Position numbers and translations under genes: made by a program. Shown in pieces: positions 26,534 to 35,363 of a DNA stretch of 64,000 nt. Where the stretch lies: NCBI GenBank assembly GCA_029777335.1, contig JAKOSN010000181.1, positions 1 to 64,000 of the forward strand, in the 5' to 3' direction. The DNA comes from Planctomycetota bacterium (GTDB lineage Bacteria > Planctomycetota > Planctomycetia > Gemmatales > Gemmataceae). A model generated the notes under the pieces. The model saw only the letters and a list, made by a program, of their open reading frames with translations, made no database searches and was not told the DNA's origin. Within the stretch, counting starts at the first letter, position 1; every line of letters starts with the position of its first letter.

Positions 26534-27676
26534 ATGGCCCCACGCATTCTGGTTTTGTCAGCGTCGGTCGGTGCGGGACATCTCCGTGCAGCGCAGGCGG
26601 TGGAACGGGCGCTCCGGCAAACGGTGCCGCACGCCACGGTAGAGAATCACGATGTCCTGCAGTTGACCAACGCCGCCTTTCGTCGGCTCTATGGCAAGGC
26701 GTATCTCGATCTGGTCAATCGGGCGCCACATGTCCTCGGGTACTTCTACGACTTGCTCGATCAACCGAGTCGCTCGGGACGGAATCGCGGTGACCGGTTG
26801 CGCCTGCTCGTCGAGAAACTGAACCTCCGCAACTTCACGCGCCTGCTTGAAGAGCAATCCTGGGATCTGGCCATCAACACCCACTTTCTTCCAGCGGAAA
26901 TCATCGCTTCCATGCGAACCAGGGGGCGGCTGACTCTGCCTCAGGTCACGGTGACAACGGATTTTGAAACGCATCGGCTGTGGGTCAACCAGCCGTGTGA
27001 TCATTACTTCACCGCCACCCTGGAAGGTTCGCTCTACTTGCAATCATGGGGCGTGCCAGCGCAGGATACCACTCCCTCGGGGATTCCCATCGACCCGGTG
27101 TTCGCCACCCCCAAGGATCGCGCGACGTTGCTGGCCAAACACGATCTGGCAGACGATCGCCCCATTATTCTCCAGCTCGCCGGCGGATTTGGCGTGGGAC
27201 CGATCGAGAAGATCTTTCAAGCGCTCCTGACCATCAAGAAACCCCTGCAGCTTGTCCTGGTGGCGGGGAAGAACACCAAGGTAAAGGAAGATATTGAAAA
27301 GCTTTCACTTCCAGCGCGTCATCGGGTGAGGATTCTTGGCTACACCCACGACATGGATGAATTGTTAAGTCTGGCCACGCTGGTGGTCACCAAGCCCGGC
27401 GGTCTTACCACCTCGGAAACGCTGGCGTGCGGCGCGATCATGGTGATCGTTAATCCAATCCCGGGGCAGGAGAGCCGCAATAGCGATTTTCTCCTGGAGA
27501 ATGGCGCGGCGATGAAGGCCAATAATCTGGTGACCCTCAGTCACAAGGTGAGTGCACTGCTCGAAGATCCCGACCGCATGAAGCAAATGCGAAAGAACAT
27601 CGCCTGCCTCGCCCGCCCCAAATCCGCATTCAGCGTGGTCGAGAAAGCACTGACGTTTATTCGCCGACCAAAATAA
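26534..27676 (+). CDS. Diacylglycerol glycosyltransferase, MGDG synthase/UgtP type
   Basis: A 380-residue GT28-type transferase. It starts MAPRILVLSASVGAGHLRAAQAVERAL, the typical glycine-rich acceptor loop with the GxGH motif. The N-terminal MGDG-synthase region includes YFYDLLDQ, INTHFLPAEII and TTDFETHRLWVNQ; the C-terminal donor site has SGIPIDPVF, ILQLAGGFGVGPIE, ILGYTHDMDELLSLATLVVTKPGGLTTSE. It should add a sugar to diacylglycerol at the inner membrane face, making a glycolipid. ATG 26534 has GGTGAG upstream. The next gene downstream is an acyl-carrier fusion, so a lipid theme is possible. Confidence 0.9.
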   Translation: MAPRILVLSASVGAGHLRAAQAVERALRQTVPHATVENHDVLQLTNAAFRRLYGKAYLDLVNRAPHVLGYFYDLLDQPSRSGRNRGDRLRLLVEKLNLRNFTRLLEEQSWDLAINTHFLPAEIIASMRTRGRLTLPQVTVTTDFETHRLWVNQPCDHYFTATLEGSLYLQSWGVPAQDTTPSGIPIDPVFATPKDRATLLAKHDLADDRPIILQLAGGFGVGPIEKIFQALLTIKKPLQLVLVAGKNTKVKEDIEKLSLPARHRVRILGYTHDMDELLSLATLVVTKPGGLTTSETLACGAIMVIVNPIPGQESRNSDFLLENGAAMKANNLVTLSHKVSALLEDPDRMKQMRKNIACLARPKSAFSVVEKALTFIRRPK

Positions 27677-27824
27677 TCTCCAGGGCAAGCGAGTCGCACA
27701 GGTTTTCTGATCGGTCCGATATCTCATGGCAACTCCTTTTTTCCTTCGCGCGTGACAGGATGGCTCCATTCGGTGCCCAGACACTCTCGTAACCCACGGC
27801 GCCCCGAGAGCGGAGTGCACCTCC

Positions 27825-29138
27825 ATGCTGGCGAGCAAGCAACTGTCTTTTGCGGATATTCAAGAGCGCACATGTGATGTTGTGTCCACAGCGCTGGCAA
27901 TCCCCCGGGAGCGGGTTCAGCCGGGGTATTCGCTTGTTGAAGATCTGGGGGCGGACAGCCTTGATCTGATTGAGCTGGTGATGACCCTCGAGGAAACCTT
28001 CCAGGTCACTCTGCCGGAGGATCCTCCCAATGCGATCTACAAAACGGTTTTCACCCGCCACCCATTTCGCCTTTCGGACCTGGCCGAATTGGTCTACCTC
28101 CAACAGGGGAGTGGAACTCCGGTGCGAAGAGGGTGGCGCAGGGCGATTGCAAATCCGCTGTCGACACATGCGCTCCCCTTCACTCAACTCGGCGGGGTCT
28201 GGCAGCGCGACCAGCGCGGCTCTCAGTCCCTCCTTGAACGCGTTCGGACGGACGGGGCGGTCCCCCACTATCGCAGGCGATCCGATGGGATGCGGTGTGT
28301 GCTCCTTCCAGCCGCTACCGTTGAGATCGGTTGCCCCGCGCCCGAGTCGGATCCTGACGCACGCCCGAGACATTCCGTCTCGATCGACGCATTTCTGATC
28401 GATGCCGAGCCCGTCTCCACCACTGCCTATTGTCGCTTTCTCAACTCTGTAAAGGGTGTTTATCGGGCCACGCTACAGGAGTGGTTTCTCCTCGATCCCG
28501 AGGATGATCGCAATGCTCACGCGCTGGTGTTCTACACCGCAGCGGGATGGCAACCAGTGCGTGGCACGGAGCAGTGGCCAATGATCCTTGTCTCGTGGTA
28601 TGGAGCGAATGCCTACTCACTCTGGGCCAACAACAAGGATTGGCAAAACTATCGCGATGATCGTGATGCAACGGAGGGGAGTTACCTCCCGACCGAAGCG
28701 CAATGGGAATATGCCGCCCGCGGCGCGTGGTCCCAGGCCTTTCCCTGGGGAAACCAACCGGCGAACCACGAACTGGCACACTTTGGCCAGCATCAGCGCT
28801 CGGCGTCTTATTGTGCGGACACGCTTCCTCTGGTGGCGGTCCATGAACCGCTCGGCCTTTCTCCCTTTGGTCTGCATCACATGGCGGGGAATGTCTGGCA
28901 GTGGTGTCGTGACTGGTACCACCCCGCCTTTTATCAGACCGAGGCGGCCCGAGCACCGAATCCAGTGAATCGGCAACCTACGGGGATACGCAGCGAACGT
29001 GGGGGGAGCTGGGTGGGGCCTGCGCATCTGTGTCGCAGTTCGCATCGCCGCGGACGCCCCCCTCTGGTACGTGGACGATGTCTCGGTTTCCGGTGTGTCA
29101 GTTCCCTGAGCGATGCGCAGCGGTGCTCGCCTTGCTGA
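27825..29138 (+). CDS. Fusion of acyl carrier protein and SUMF1 (formylglycine-generating-enzyme-like) domain
   Basis: A 437-residue protein. Residues about 5-95 are an acyl carrier domain with the 4'-phosphopantetheine site GADSLDLIELVM (Ser 45), preceded by VQPGYSLVEDL. Residues about 165-430 are a SUMF1/FGE-like domain: AEPVSTTAYCRFLNSV, PMILVSWYGANAYSLWAN, YLPTEAQWEYAARGAW, PFGLHHMAGNVWQWCRDWY and RSERGGSWVGPAHLCRSSHR. Classical FGE has two active-site cysteines in the last motif; here one Cys fits and the second is missing, so true formylglycine synthesis is doubtful. It could modify a carrier-bound substrate (speculation). A 148-bp gap separates it from the glycosyltransferase. Confidence 0.85.
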   Translation: MLASKQLSFADIQERTCDVVSTALAIPRERVQPGYSLVEDLGADSLDLIELVMTLEETFQVTLPEDPPNAIYKTVFTRHPFRLSDLAELVYLQQGSGTPVRRGWRRAIANPLSTHALPFTQLGGVWQRDQRGSQSLLERVRTDGAVPHYRRRSDGMRCVLLPAATVEIGCPAPESDPDARPRHSVSIDAFLIDAEPVSTTAYCRFLNSVKGVYRATLQEWFLLDPEDDRNAHALVFYTAAGWQPVRGTEQWPMILVSWYGANAYSLWANNKDWQNYRDDRDATEGSYLPTEAQWEYAARGAWSQAFPWGNQPANHELAHFGQHQRSASYCADTLPLVAVHEPLGLSPFGLHHMAGNVWQWCRDWYHPAFYQTEAARAPNPVNRQPTGIRSERGGSWVGPAHLCRSSHRRGRPPLVRGRCLGFRCVSSLSDAQRCSPC

Positions 29139-29171
29139 ACCATCGGGAGCCCGTCTCGCTGCCGAGGTGCC

Positions 29172-29903
29172 CTATCCCCCGGCGCGCTTGACTCGGTAGC
29201 CGAGCGCTTCGAGTTCCACAATCAGTCGATCGCGCTGATCGCCCTGAATCTCGATGCGGCCCTCCTTGACCGTTCCACCCGTCCCGCAGCGATCCTTAAG
29301 TCGCGTGGCGAGGGCGAGTAGTTCTTGCTCGTTGAGGGGAAGGTCCGAGACAACCGTCACCCCCTTGCCGCGTCGCCCCTTTGTTTCCCGACCGACGCGC
29401 ACCACGGGAGCACTCTTCCCTCGATTATTCTGGAGCGAGCAGACGGCGGGGGGGACGGAAGGCTGCCGAGGAGTGCTCGCGCGGAGGGCAGTGATCAGCT
29501 GCCGCACTTCCGTGTCGATCAGAGGGAGAATGCCCGGGACATCGTCGATGTGCCAGTATTCGACCTTCTGCACAAAGGTGGGGTGCCGTTCCTGGACCAG
29601 GGGAAGATGTTCCTCGCGTTTGAGCGCGATTACACGATGGGCTCGCTCCAGATCGTCGCTGGTGACGGCAGCCGGGTAACGTGCAAAGTCGAGCAGCGCG
29701 CGAATCCCCTGGGCAAGGAGGGCGTCGATGGCGTCTGGCGCCATGGGACCCACATTGTTAACTCCCCGTTCCAGAGCGAGCGCACGCGAGGTTGCGCGCC
29801 AGGGCAACTCCTCGCGCAGGGCGAGTTCATTGAACAGGGTTTCGGCGAACCGACTGCGGTAGAAGTTCCCCGTGCAAAGGAACAGGATGGTCTGGTGGCT
29901 CAT
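29172..29903 (-). CDS. Fusion of LMW-phosphatase-like domain and SUI1/YciH translation factor domain
   Basis: From ATG 29903 (MSHQTILFLC) the protein has 243 residues. The first about 155 match low-molecular-weight protein tyrosine phosphatase/arsenate reductase-like proteins: FLCTGNFYRSRFAETLFNE contains the CX5R(S) catalytic P-loop, with HIDDVPG as a possible acid loop. After a linker, about 175-243 is a eIF1/SUI1 (YciH) domain with RRGKGVTVVSDLP, KDRCGTGGTVKEGRIEIQGDQ and a GYRVKRAGG end. Free-standing bacterial YciH proteins influence initiation-codon choice. ATG 29912 (MGTMSHQ) is an alternative start. A cyclic-di-GMP-I riboswitch lies about 275 bp upstream on the same strand. Confidence 0.88.
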   Translation of the reverse strand: MSHQTILFLCTGNFYRSRFAETLFNELALREELPWRATSRALALERGVNNVGPMAPDAIDALLAQGIRALLDFARYPAAVTSDDLERAHRVIALKREEHLPLVQERHPTFVQKVEYWHIDDVPGILPLIDTEVRQLITALRASTPRQPSVPPAVCSLQNNRGKSAPVVRVGRETKGRRGKGVTVVSDLPLNEQELLALATRLKDRCGTGGTVKEGRIEIQGDQRDRLIVELEALGYRVKRAGG

Positions 29904-30499
29904 GGTTCCCATCGTCGGCCATTTTCCGTCGAGCAGAACAGATCGGGACCGTCTCCCGTCGTCCCATGGGGTAGATCTTAGCAAGCGCAGGAAGGTAAGG
30001 GAGAGAAAAGGGGGTGGCGCGGAACTGGAGAGACGGAGGAGAGAAGGCGCAAAGAGAAAAAAGCAGAGCAAGTCTCACTGTAACCAGTCACCTGGTCCCT
30101 GGATCCAAGGCGAGCAGCAGCAGCCTTCTTGCCACTGGGATTGCTCGGGGACGGACGGGCTCTTCGCCTGAGTCCATCCCTTCGGCAGCCTGGCAACCAC
30201 CGGTCACAGCCAAGGCTGAAGGACCGAAGGCCCGATGGCTTTGCGCCCCCGTCTTTCGAGCGGGTTTGCCCTTTCGAGGAGGAAAGGCGTTGTGATCCAG
30301 GCACGACAGCGAGACTTGCTCCCGAGGATGCCACCAAAGCTGGCAGACTCGTTCGCTGACCAACTCTAGATCTTTTTCTGACCCGGAGCAAGCCAGCGCC
30401 CGTTCCTCTCCTGGATTTTGTCGCACTTCAGGTAAGATCGTCAAACTTTTACGCCGATAAGAAAAGGGGAGGGTCCGTGGTCCTATCAGGAGGACGTCG
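29904..30499. other. Divergent intergenic region holding the riboswitch
   Basis: 596 bases between the phosphatase-SUI1 gene (minus) and the four-repeat gene (plus). The minus strand holds the riboswitch at 30178-30287 and a pyrimidine-rich stretch near 29995-30065 with a T6 run. I could not find a convincing terminator stem as expression platform. Confidence 0.6.
30178..30287 (-). promoter_or_regulatory. Cyclic-di-GMP-I (GEMM) riboswitch aptamer
   Basis: Read on the minus strand the consensus blocks are in order: GGGCAAACC, a short stem with GAAA tetraloop (CTCGAAAGA), GGGGCGCAAAGCC, ATCGGGCCT, a P3 stem of variable sequence, then GACCGGTGGTTGCCAGG and CTGCCG. An outer stem CCTTTC (30287-30282) with GAAGGG (30183-30178) closes it. 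This is the GEMM-I arrangement that binds cyclic di-GMP, or in some variants cGAMP. The first minus-strand gene below it is the phosphatase-SUI1 fusion starting at 29903. Confidence 0.85.
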
Positions 30500-31855
30500 A
30501 TGAAAACCCTGCTTGGTGGCCTGCTGCTGATGTTCGCGGGCACGCTGCTCTCGACAACGCTCCTGGCCCAGATTCCCCAGTCGCCTGGCGTCCATACGCT
30601 GGAAGCGAGCCCGACCCGTGAACGGACCGCGCCGGTGGTGCCTGCGGTCGATCCCTCCTCCAGGCAGGTGGAGTCGGTGCGCACCTTCAATCCCTATCTG
30701 GTGAAGATGCAATGGCATGAAGGGCACTGGTTGATCATGGCGGAGAACGAGGTGCTCAAGGATTTCGGCAGCCGGAGCGAGGAAGCGCGTCAGGCGCTGA
30801 TGCTGATTCGCGATCTGCGTTTGAATCAGGTTACCACCATTGGCTGGCCGCGCCCCGTGATGGAATACTGGTTGAGCAACAACGAGGCGCCTCAGGGGCG
30901 GGCGTGGGGGATGCCGGCGCTCACCCTGGAAACCGGGGCACTCCAGGTCGATCAACTCGAAGGACAGTGGTATGTCCGTGAACCGGGGCGGTTGCTCCTG
31001 TGTTTTGGTCCTCACCAGGAGCAGGCGGAACGGGCGAAATCGATTCTGCAACAGTACCGCTTCAACCAGGTGGTCCTGATTGGTTCTCCCACCCCGTCGA
31101 TGATGGTGTTTCTGAAGCAAACCCTCCCCGGGTCGACACTGACAACCCATCGACCGCAACCCCTCCCTGTGCCGGTTCGTCCGCAGTGGTCGCAACCCAC
31201 GATCCCAGGGCAGGTGACTCGTGGGAGCAAGGGGCCCATGAGTTCGGCCCAGGTGGCGGCTCATGTGCCCACGCCGATCATCCCCCCGTTGCACGGCGGA
31301 CCTGGTTCCTGGGTGGAGGCAATGCCGATTCAGCGGACCTCGTATCAGCCACAATCCGCCCAGGATCCCAATGGGCGTGTGCTAACCCATGTCCAGACAG
31401 AGACGATTCCGCTCGACTGGCGCCAGGCCCGTGTGGTGCGCGATCGGGGCGAATGGAAGCTGATGTGCAACAATTATCAGGTGGCGAACTTTGCCGGCAA
31501 CGAGCAGGAGGCGCGTCAGGCCTTGGCGGCGATGCAGTTTTATCGCCTTACGGAACATCGTCGACTGGGCCAGGGAACGACGGGCCCCTCGTACTTCCTT
31601 TCTGCCGGTCAGGCGCCGCGCGGCACGATGATTGGTCTTCGTGGCGAATCGTTCCAACCCGAGGAACTGACCATTCGGGCCCAGGGAACGCACCACGTTC
31701 TGGCCCAGGGCGAACGTGTGATTCTTGATTGTGGTGCCAATGTCGAAAATGCACGGTTGATGCTACAAATCGTTCAGCAACAGCGTTTCGACACCCTCTG
31801 CCGAATCGGCTCGAATGAAGCCGGTTCCATGTTGCTGCTGGTGCGAGGCCACTAA
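30500..31855 (+). CDS. Secreted protein with four copies of an unnamed ~75-residue repeat
   Basis: A 451-residue protein with signal peptide MKTLLGGLLLMFAGTLLSTTLLA. It has four related segments at about 68-145, 146-215, 295-378 and 379-451. Each holds a W or V strand pair, a loop ending F-G or C-G, a helix such as EEARQALMLIRDLRLNQ or EQEARQALAAMQFYRL, and a final strand with IG or LG. Segments 2 and 3 are joined by a proline-rich linker (about 215-295). AGGAGG lies 7 bases before the ATG. I do not recognise the repeat; a periplasmic or surface structural role is plausible. Confidence 0.75.
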   Translation: MKTLLGGLLLMFAGTLLSTTLLAQIPQSPGVHTLEASPTRERTAPVVPAVDPSSRQVESVRTFNPYLVKMQWHEGHWLIMAENEVLKDFGSRSEEARQALMLIRDLRLNQVTTIGWPRPVMEYWLSNNEAPQGRAWGMPALTLETGALQVDQLEGQWYVREPGRLLLCFGPHQEQAERAKSILQQYRFNQVVLIGSPTPSMMVFLKQTLPGSTLTTHRPQPLPVPVRPQWSQPTIPGQVTRGSKGPMSSAQVAAHVPTPIIPPLHGGPGSWVEAMPIQRTSYQPQSAQDPNGRVLTHVQTETIPLDWRQARVVRDRGEWKLMCNNYQVANFAGNEQEARQALAAMQFYRLTEHRRLGQGTTGPSYFLSAGQAPRGTMIGLRGESFQPEELTIRAQGTHHVLAQGERVILDCGANVENARLMLQIVQQQRFDTLCRIGSNEAGSMLLLVRGH

Positions 31856-31922
31856 ACCCACACCCAGGCTGATTGCCTTCAACGGTCGGAAGCACGCTGG
31901 GGGCGTCCGGCAGAGACGCGTC

Positions 31923-32420
31923 TCAGATTGGATTGGCCTCGTTGTCCATGCCGAGCAAGTGCCGAGGAAATCCATTGCGGGAGGCGGTCACTCCGGCAAG
32001 CGCGGCCAGTTCACGGAAGAAAGCGTGTATCCCGGCGCGGTCCATCTCTGCAAGTTCTCCCCCCTCGAGCGAAAGCACCCCTGTTTGTCCATCGAGCCGG
32101 ATGGTGCAAAGCACGCTGTGCCAGGTGGTGTTGACAATAGGTTGACACTCAAGGCGGGGAGGACGACCCTCCTTCCAGAGCAAACGAATGGTTTCAACCA
32201 ACCTCTGTGTTGCAGCGAGTGACACCTCGCTGACAGTTTCACGCCAGACGGGCACCGATTCACTCTCCGATTCGCGCCAGTGTTTTTGCAGCAGTTGCAG
32301 TCGTCCTGGACGACCGGAGAGCCCGAGCGCTTCCAGGTGCATAACAAGCCGCAAATCTCCTTGCTCAAGTTCGTGATGCCAGGAGAGGGCGACCATCAGT
32401 TCCAGGTACTGAAACTCCAT
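31923..32420 (-). CDS. Uncharacterised protein
   Basis: A protein of 165 residues starting MEFQYLELMVALSWHHELEQGDLRL; the tandem ATG at 32423 is an alternative and GGAGGGG lies just upstream. No signal peptide or membrane helix is seen. The N-terminal half is helical (LGLSGRPGRLQLLQKHWRE, VSLAATQRLVETIRLLWKEG), the C-terminal half beta-rich (VLCTIRLDGQTGVLSLEGGELAEMDRAGIHAFFREL). It may be cytosolic. The gene is convergent with the four-repeat protein and divergent from the transporter. Confidence 0.65.
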   Translation of the reverse strand: MEFQYLELMVALSWHHELEQGDLRLVMHLEALGLSGRPGRLQLLQKHWRESESESVPVWRETVSEVSLAATQRLVETIRLLWKEGRPPRLECQPIVNTTWHSVLCTIRLDGQTGVLSLEGGELAEMDRAGIHAFFRELAALAGVTASRNGFPRHLLGMDNEANPI

Positions 32421-32685
32421 CATCCCCTCCGAGGATTTTCCTCTCGCCGAGCGTTGGAGCAACCCAGTCGATCGATTCTCCTGAGCAGATCCCCGCTACC
32501 ATTCTCTTATTGGCGCGGAAGACAAACAAGAGCGAGCCAGGGCATTTTGAAACTCGTTCTGCACTCCCAGACGGGGGATCACGGGTGCAGGTCTCCCGAG
32601 GCGTCATCCCCGCCCTTGACCATGGCCCACTCTCCAGGTATCCAGAGCAAGGTGTCTTTGCGAAGGAGTGATGAAAGGATGTCGC

Positions 32686-34053
32686 ATGCGTTGGCACTCG
32701 ATTGCAGGGAGTCTTGCGCTCCTGATGATGATTCCTGCAGCGGCTCAGGCCAATGAGGGAGGGGCGATTCCGGACATCAGCATCTGGCTCGCGTTTCCCT
32801 TTATCCTCCTGTTGCTGTGTATCGCCGTTCTCCCTCTTCTGGCCGATCATTTCTGGCATCGCAATCGGAACAAGGGGCTGGTTGCGGTGGGACTCTCGCT
32901 CCCGGTGATTCTCGCGCTCCTGGTGGCGGGCTCAGCAACGGCGCAGGCACTTCTTCATGGCCTGATCGAATATGTGCAGTTCATCGTTCTGCTGGCGGCG
33001 CTCTACACCATTTCGGGCGGAATCGTCCTGGAGGGGTCTCTGGCGGGACGCCCAGTCATTAATGGTCTGTTTCTGGTGTGCGGGGCAATCCTGGCCAATT
33101 TCATCGGCACCACGGGCGCCAGCATGCTCCTCATCCGCCCCTTTCTCCGCATCAACCTGAGTCGAACGTATAAACGTCATTTGCCGATCTTTTTTATCTT
33201 TATTGTGAGTAATCTCTCGGGCCTCCTCACTCCACTCGGCGATCCCCCGCTCTTTCTCGGCTATCTGCACAAGGTCGATTTTTTCTGGACGTTGCGTGAA
33301 TTGTGGCCGCAATGGCTGCTTGCCAACGGCATGGTGCTGGGGATTTTCCTGGTCTGGGACCGGCGGGCTTTGAAACGCGAACTCCCCCTCGCTGACGCTC
33401 CCCCTGCGGAACGGACGCCACTGCGCTTGAGGGGAGCGATCAACTTTCTCTTTCTGGGGGGAGTGATCCTGGCGGTGCTCCTCAAGGCACAACTGCCGGA
33501 CTGGGCCAATCACCTCTTTCTGGGCGAAGTGTTGATGGCCGCCATGTGTGCCCTGTCGTTGCGGTACACGGCGAAATCCCTCCGTGTCGCCAACAGCTTT
33601 AGCTGGGCCCCCATCGTGGAGGTTGCTGTCCTCTTCCTGGGGATCTTTGTTACCATGGTGCCGGCATTGTTGCTGCTGCAGAAGCATGGTCAGCATGCCG
33701 GGATTAGCCATCCCGCGCAGTATTTCTGGCTGACCGGGTTTCTCTCCTCGTTCCTGGATAATGCGCCAACCTACCTCACCTTCGGCACGCTGGCATCGTC
33801 CGGGGCGCCGGCGGGAACCGAGTGGCCCTTTGTCTGGCTGATGAACGCGCGGCCGGAATTGCTGGCGGCGGTCAGTTGCGGAGCAGTCTTCATGGGCGCC
33901 AATACCTATATCGGCAATGGCCCGAATTTCATGGTCAAGGCGATCACCGACGAAATGGGAGTACCCACTCCATCCTTCTTTGGCTACATGGTATACTCAG
34001 GGATGATTTTACTCCCCGTGTTTGGTCTGCTCACCTTGATCTTCTTCCGTTAG
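32686..34053 (+). CDS. Ion transporter-superfamily membrane protein, NhaD/CitT-like (putative Na+/H+ antiporter)
   Basis: A 455-residue protein with about 11-12 membrane segments. ATG 32686 with AAAGGA 6 bases upstream is preferred; earlier GTG 32668 and ATG 32671 are in frame. A short signal-like start (LLMMIPAAAQANEGG) is followed by hydrophobic segments. Motifs of the IT superfamily are visible in ILANFIGTTGASMLLIRPFL and NLSGLLTPLGDPPLFLGYL in the first half and FLSSFLDNAPTYLTFG and CGAVFMGANTYIGNGPNFMVKAI in the second, i.e. the two inverted re-entrant loops. Relatives exchange Na+ and H+ or carry carboxylates. A LarA-like gene follows 11 bp later, so lactate or another hydroxy acid could be the cargo (inference). 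Confidence 0.85.
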   Translation: MRWHSIAGSLALLMMIPAAAQANEGGAIPDISIWLAFPFILLLLCIAVLPLLADHFWHRNRNKGLVAVGLSLPVILALLVAGSATAQALLHGLIEYVQFIVLLAALYTISGGIVLEGSLAGRPVINGLFLVCGAILANFIGTTGASMLLIRPFLRINLSRTYKRHLPIFFIFIVSNLSGLLTPLGDPPLFLGYLHKVDFFWTLRELWPQWLLANGMVLGIFLVWDRRALKRELPLADAPPAERTPLRLRGAINFLFLGGVILAVLLKAQLPDWANHLFLGEVLMAAMCALSLRYTAKSLRVANSFSWAPIVEVAVLFLGIFVTMVPALLLLQKHGQHAGISHPAQYFWLTGFLSSFLDNAPTYLTFGTLASSGAPAGTEWPFVWLMNARPELLAAVSCGAVFMGANTYIGNGPNFMVKAITDEMGVPTPSFFGYMVYSGMILLPVFGLLTLIFFR

Positions 34054-34064
34054 AGATCCCTCTC

Positions 34065-35363
34065 ATGGTTACTCTCCCGGTGACGTTGGTTCGACAAACC
34101 CTCACTCAGCCTGTGGTCCACGATGTGGCGGGCGAGGTGCGCCGGCAGTGGCACAATGCCCATCTTGAACAACGCATCAAACCCGGTCAGCGGGTCGCCA
34201 TCGGGGTGGGAAGCCGGGGGATCGCCCATCTCGCTGAGATGGTCCGGGCCACCCTGGATCATGTCCGCAGCCTTGGCGCGCAACCGTTTGTGGTGGCGGC
34301 CATGGGCAGCCATGGTGGGGCCACTGCCGAAGGACAACGGGAACTGCTGGCTTCCTACGGAGTGAGCGAGGAAGCCCTCGGCGTGCCGGTCAAGACGGAC
34401 ATGACCGCCGTGCAGATTGGGGTCAACTCCTGGAATGAGCCCGTGTGGTGGGATCGCAACGCCCTGCAGGCCGATGCGGTCCTGACCCTCTCGCGCGTCA
34501 AACCGCACACCGACTTCCGCGGGCGGATCGAGAGCGGCATTGTCAAGATGCTGGTGATTGGCCTGGGCAAACGGGACGGAGCGGCTCAGCATCATCGCTG
34601 GGGCTTTCGCGGACTGCGCGACATGATTCCTGAGACGGCGAAGGTGATCCTCGAAAAGACCCCCTTCGTCGCCGGGTTGGCGATCCTTGAAAATGCTCAC
34701 GAACAGACGGCGGTCCTGGAGGTTGTTCCCAGAGAGACCCTCCTCGACCGCGAGCCCGTTCTGCTCGAACAGGCACGCGCACTCATGGGGCGGCTGCCTT
34801 TCGACAGGCTCGATCTGCTGGTGATTGGGGAGATTGGCAAAAATTATAGCGGCGCGGGGATTGACCCCAACGTCGTTGGCCGGCTGCTGATCGAGGGCGA
34901 GCCGGAATTCGAGGCGCCGCGGATCACGCGCATCTGTGCCCTCGATCTCTCCCCCGAGAGCCACGGCAACGGGACGGGAGTTGGCATTGCCGACCTGACC
35001 ACCGAGCGCTTGCTGGCCGCCATCGATCCGATTCCCTTCCGTATGAACAACTTGACCGCCTGCTTCCTGTGGCGCTCCAAGTTGCCCTTCGCCTTCCCGA
35101 GCGACCAGGAGTGCATCGAGGCAGGGCTGGCGACCTGCTGGCAGCCCAACACGCAGGCAGTGCGCATGGCTATCATTCCCAACACGTTAGAACTCGCCGA
35201 ACTGTGGATCTCCCCGGCGCTTGTGGAGGAGGCACGCCAGCATCCGCACCTGGAAGTCAGGGGCAAACCCTGTGCGCTTCCCTTCGAGGGGAACGGAACA
35301 CTTGATCAGGAAGTCCTGTTCCCACACAGCGTTCGGGGACGTCGGGCGGTCCTGCACCGCTGA
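34065..35363 (+). CDS. LarA-like (DUF2088, lactate racemase N-terminal) protein
   Basis: A 432-residue cytosolic protein. It opens MVTLPVTLVRQTLTQP; the Rossmann-like core includes RVAIGVGSRGIAHLAEMVRATLDHV and FVVAAMGSHGGATAEGQRELLASYG, with VLTLSRVKPHTDFRGRIESGIVKMLVIGLGKRDGA further on. These match the DUF2088/LarA N-terminal family, of which lactate racemase uses a nickel-pincer cofactor. Many family members act on other 2-hydroxy acids or are uncharacterised, and I see no lar maturation genes nearby. It is probably co-transcribed with the upstream transporter. Confidence 0.82.
   Translation: MVTLPVTLVRQTLTQPVVHDVAGEVRRQWHNAHLEQRIKPGQRVAIGVGSRGIAHLAEMVRATLDHVRSLGAQPFVVAAMGSHGGATAEGQRELLASYGVSEEALGVPVKTDMTAVQIGVNSWNEPVWWDRNALQADAVLTLSRVKPHTDFRGRIESGIVKMLVIGLGKRDGAAQHHRWGFRGLRDMIPETAKVILEKTPFVAGLAILENAHEQTAVLEVVPRETLLDREPVLLEQARALMGRLPFDRLDLLVIGEIGKNYSGAGIDPNVVGRLLIEGEPEFEAPRITRICALDLSPESHGNGTGVGIADLTTERLLAAIDPIPFRMNNLTACFLWRSKLPFAFPSDQECIEAGLATCWQPNTQAVRMAIIPNTLELAELWISPALVEEARQHPHLEVRGKPCALPFEGNGTLDQEVLFPHSVRGRRAVLHR

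Noticed and set aside
29136-29138. TGA of the ACP-SUMF1 gene as a possible selenocysteine codon
   Set aside because: The reading frame after the TGA runs antisense to the SUI1 domain and adds no plausible domain; the SUMF1 domain is already complete.
30130-30138. GCCACTG box suggesting a cobalamin riboswitch
   Set aside because: It is on the plus strand and none of the other conserved B12-element blocks are present; the GEMM elements on the other strand explain the region.
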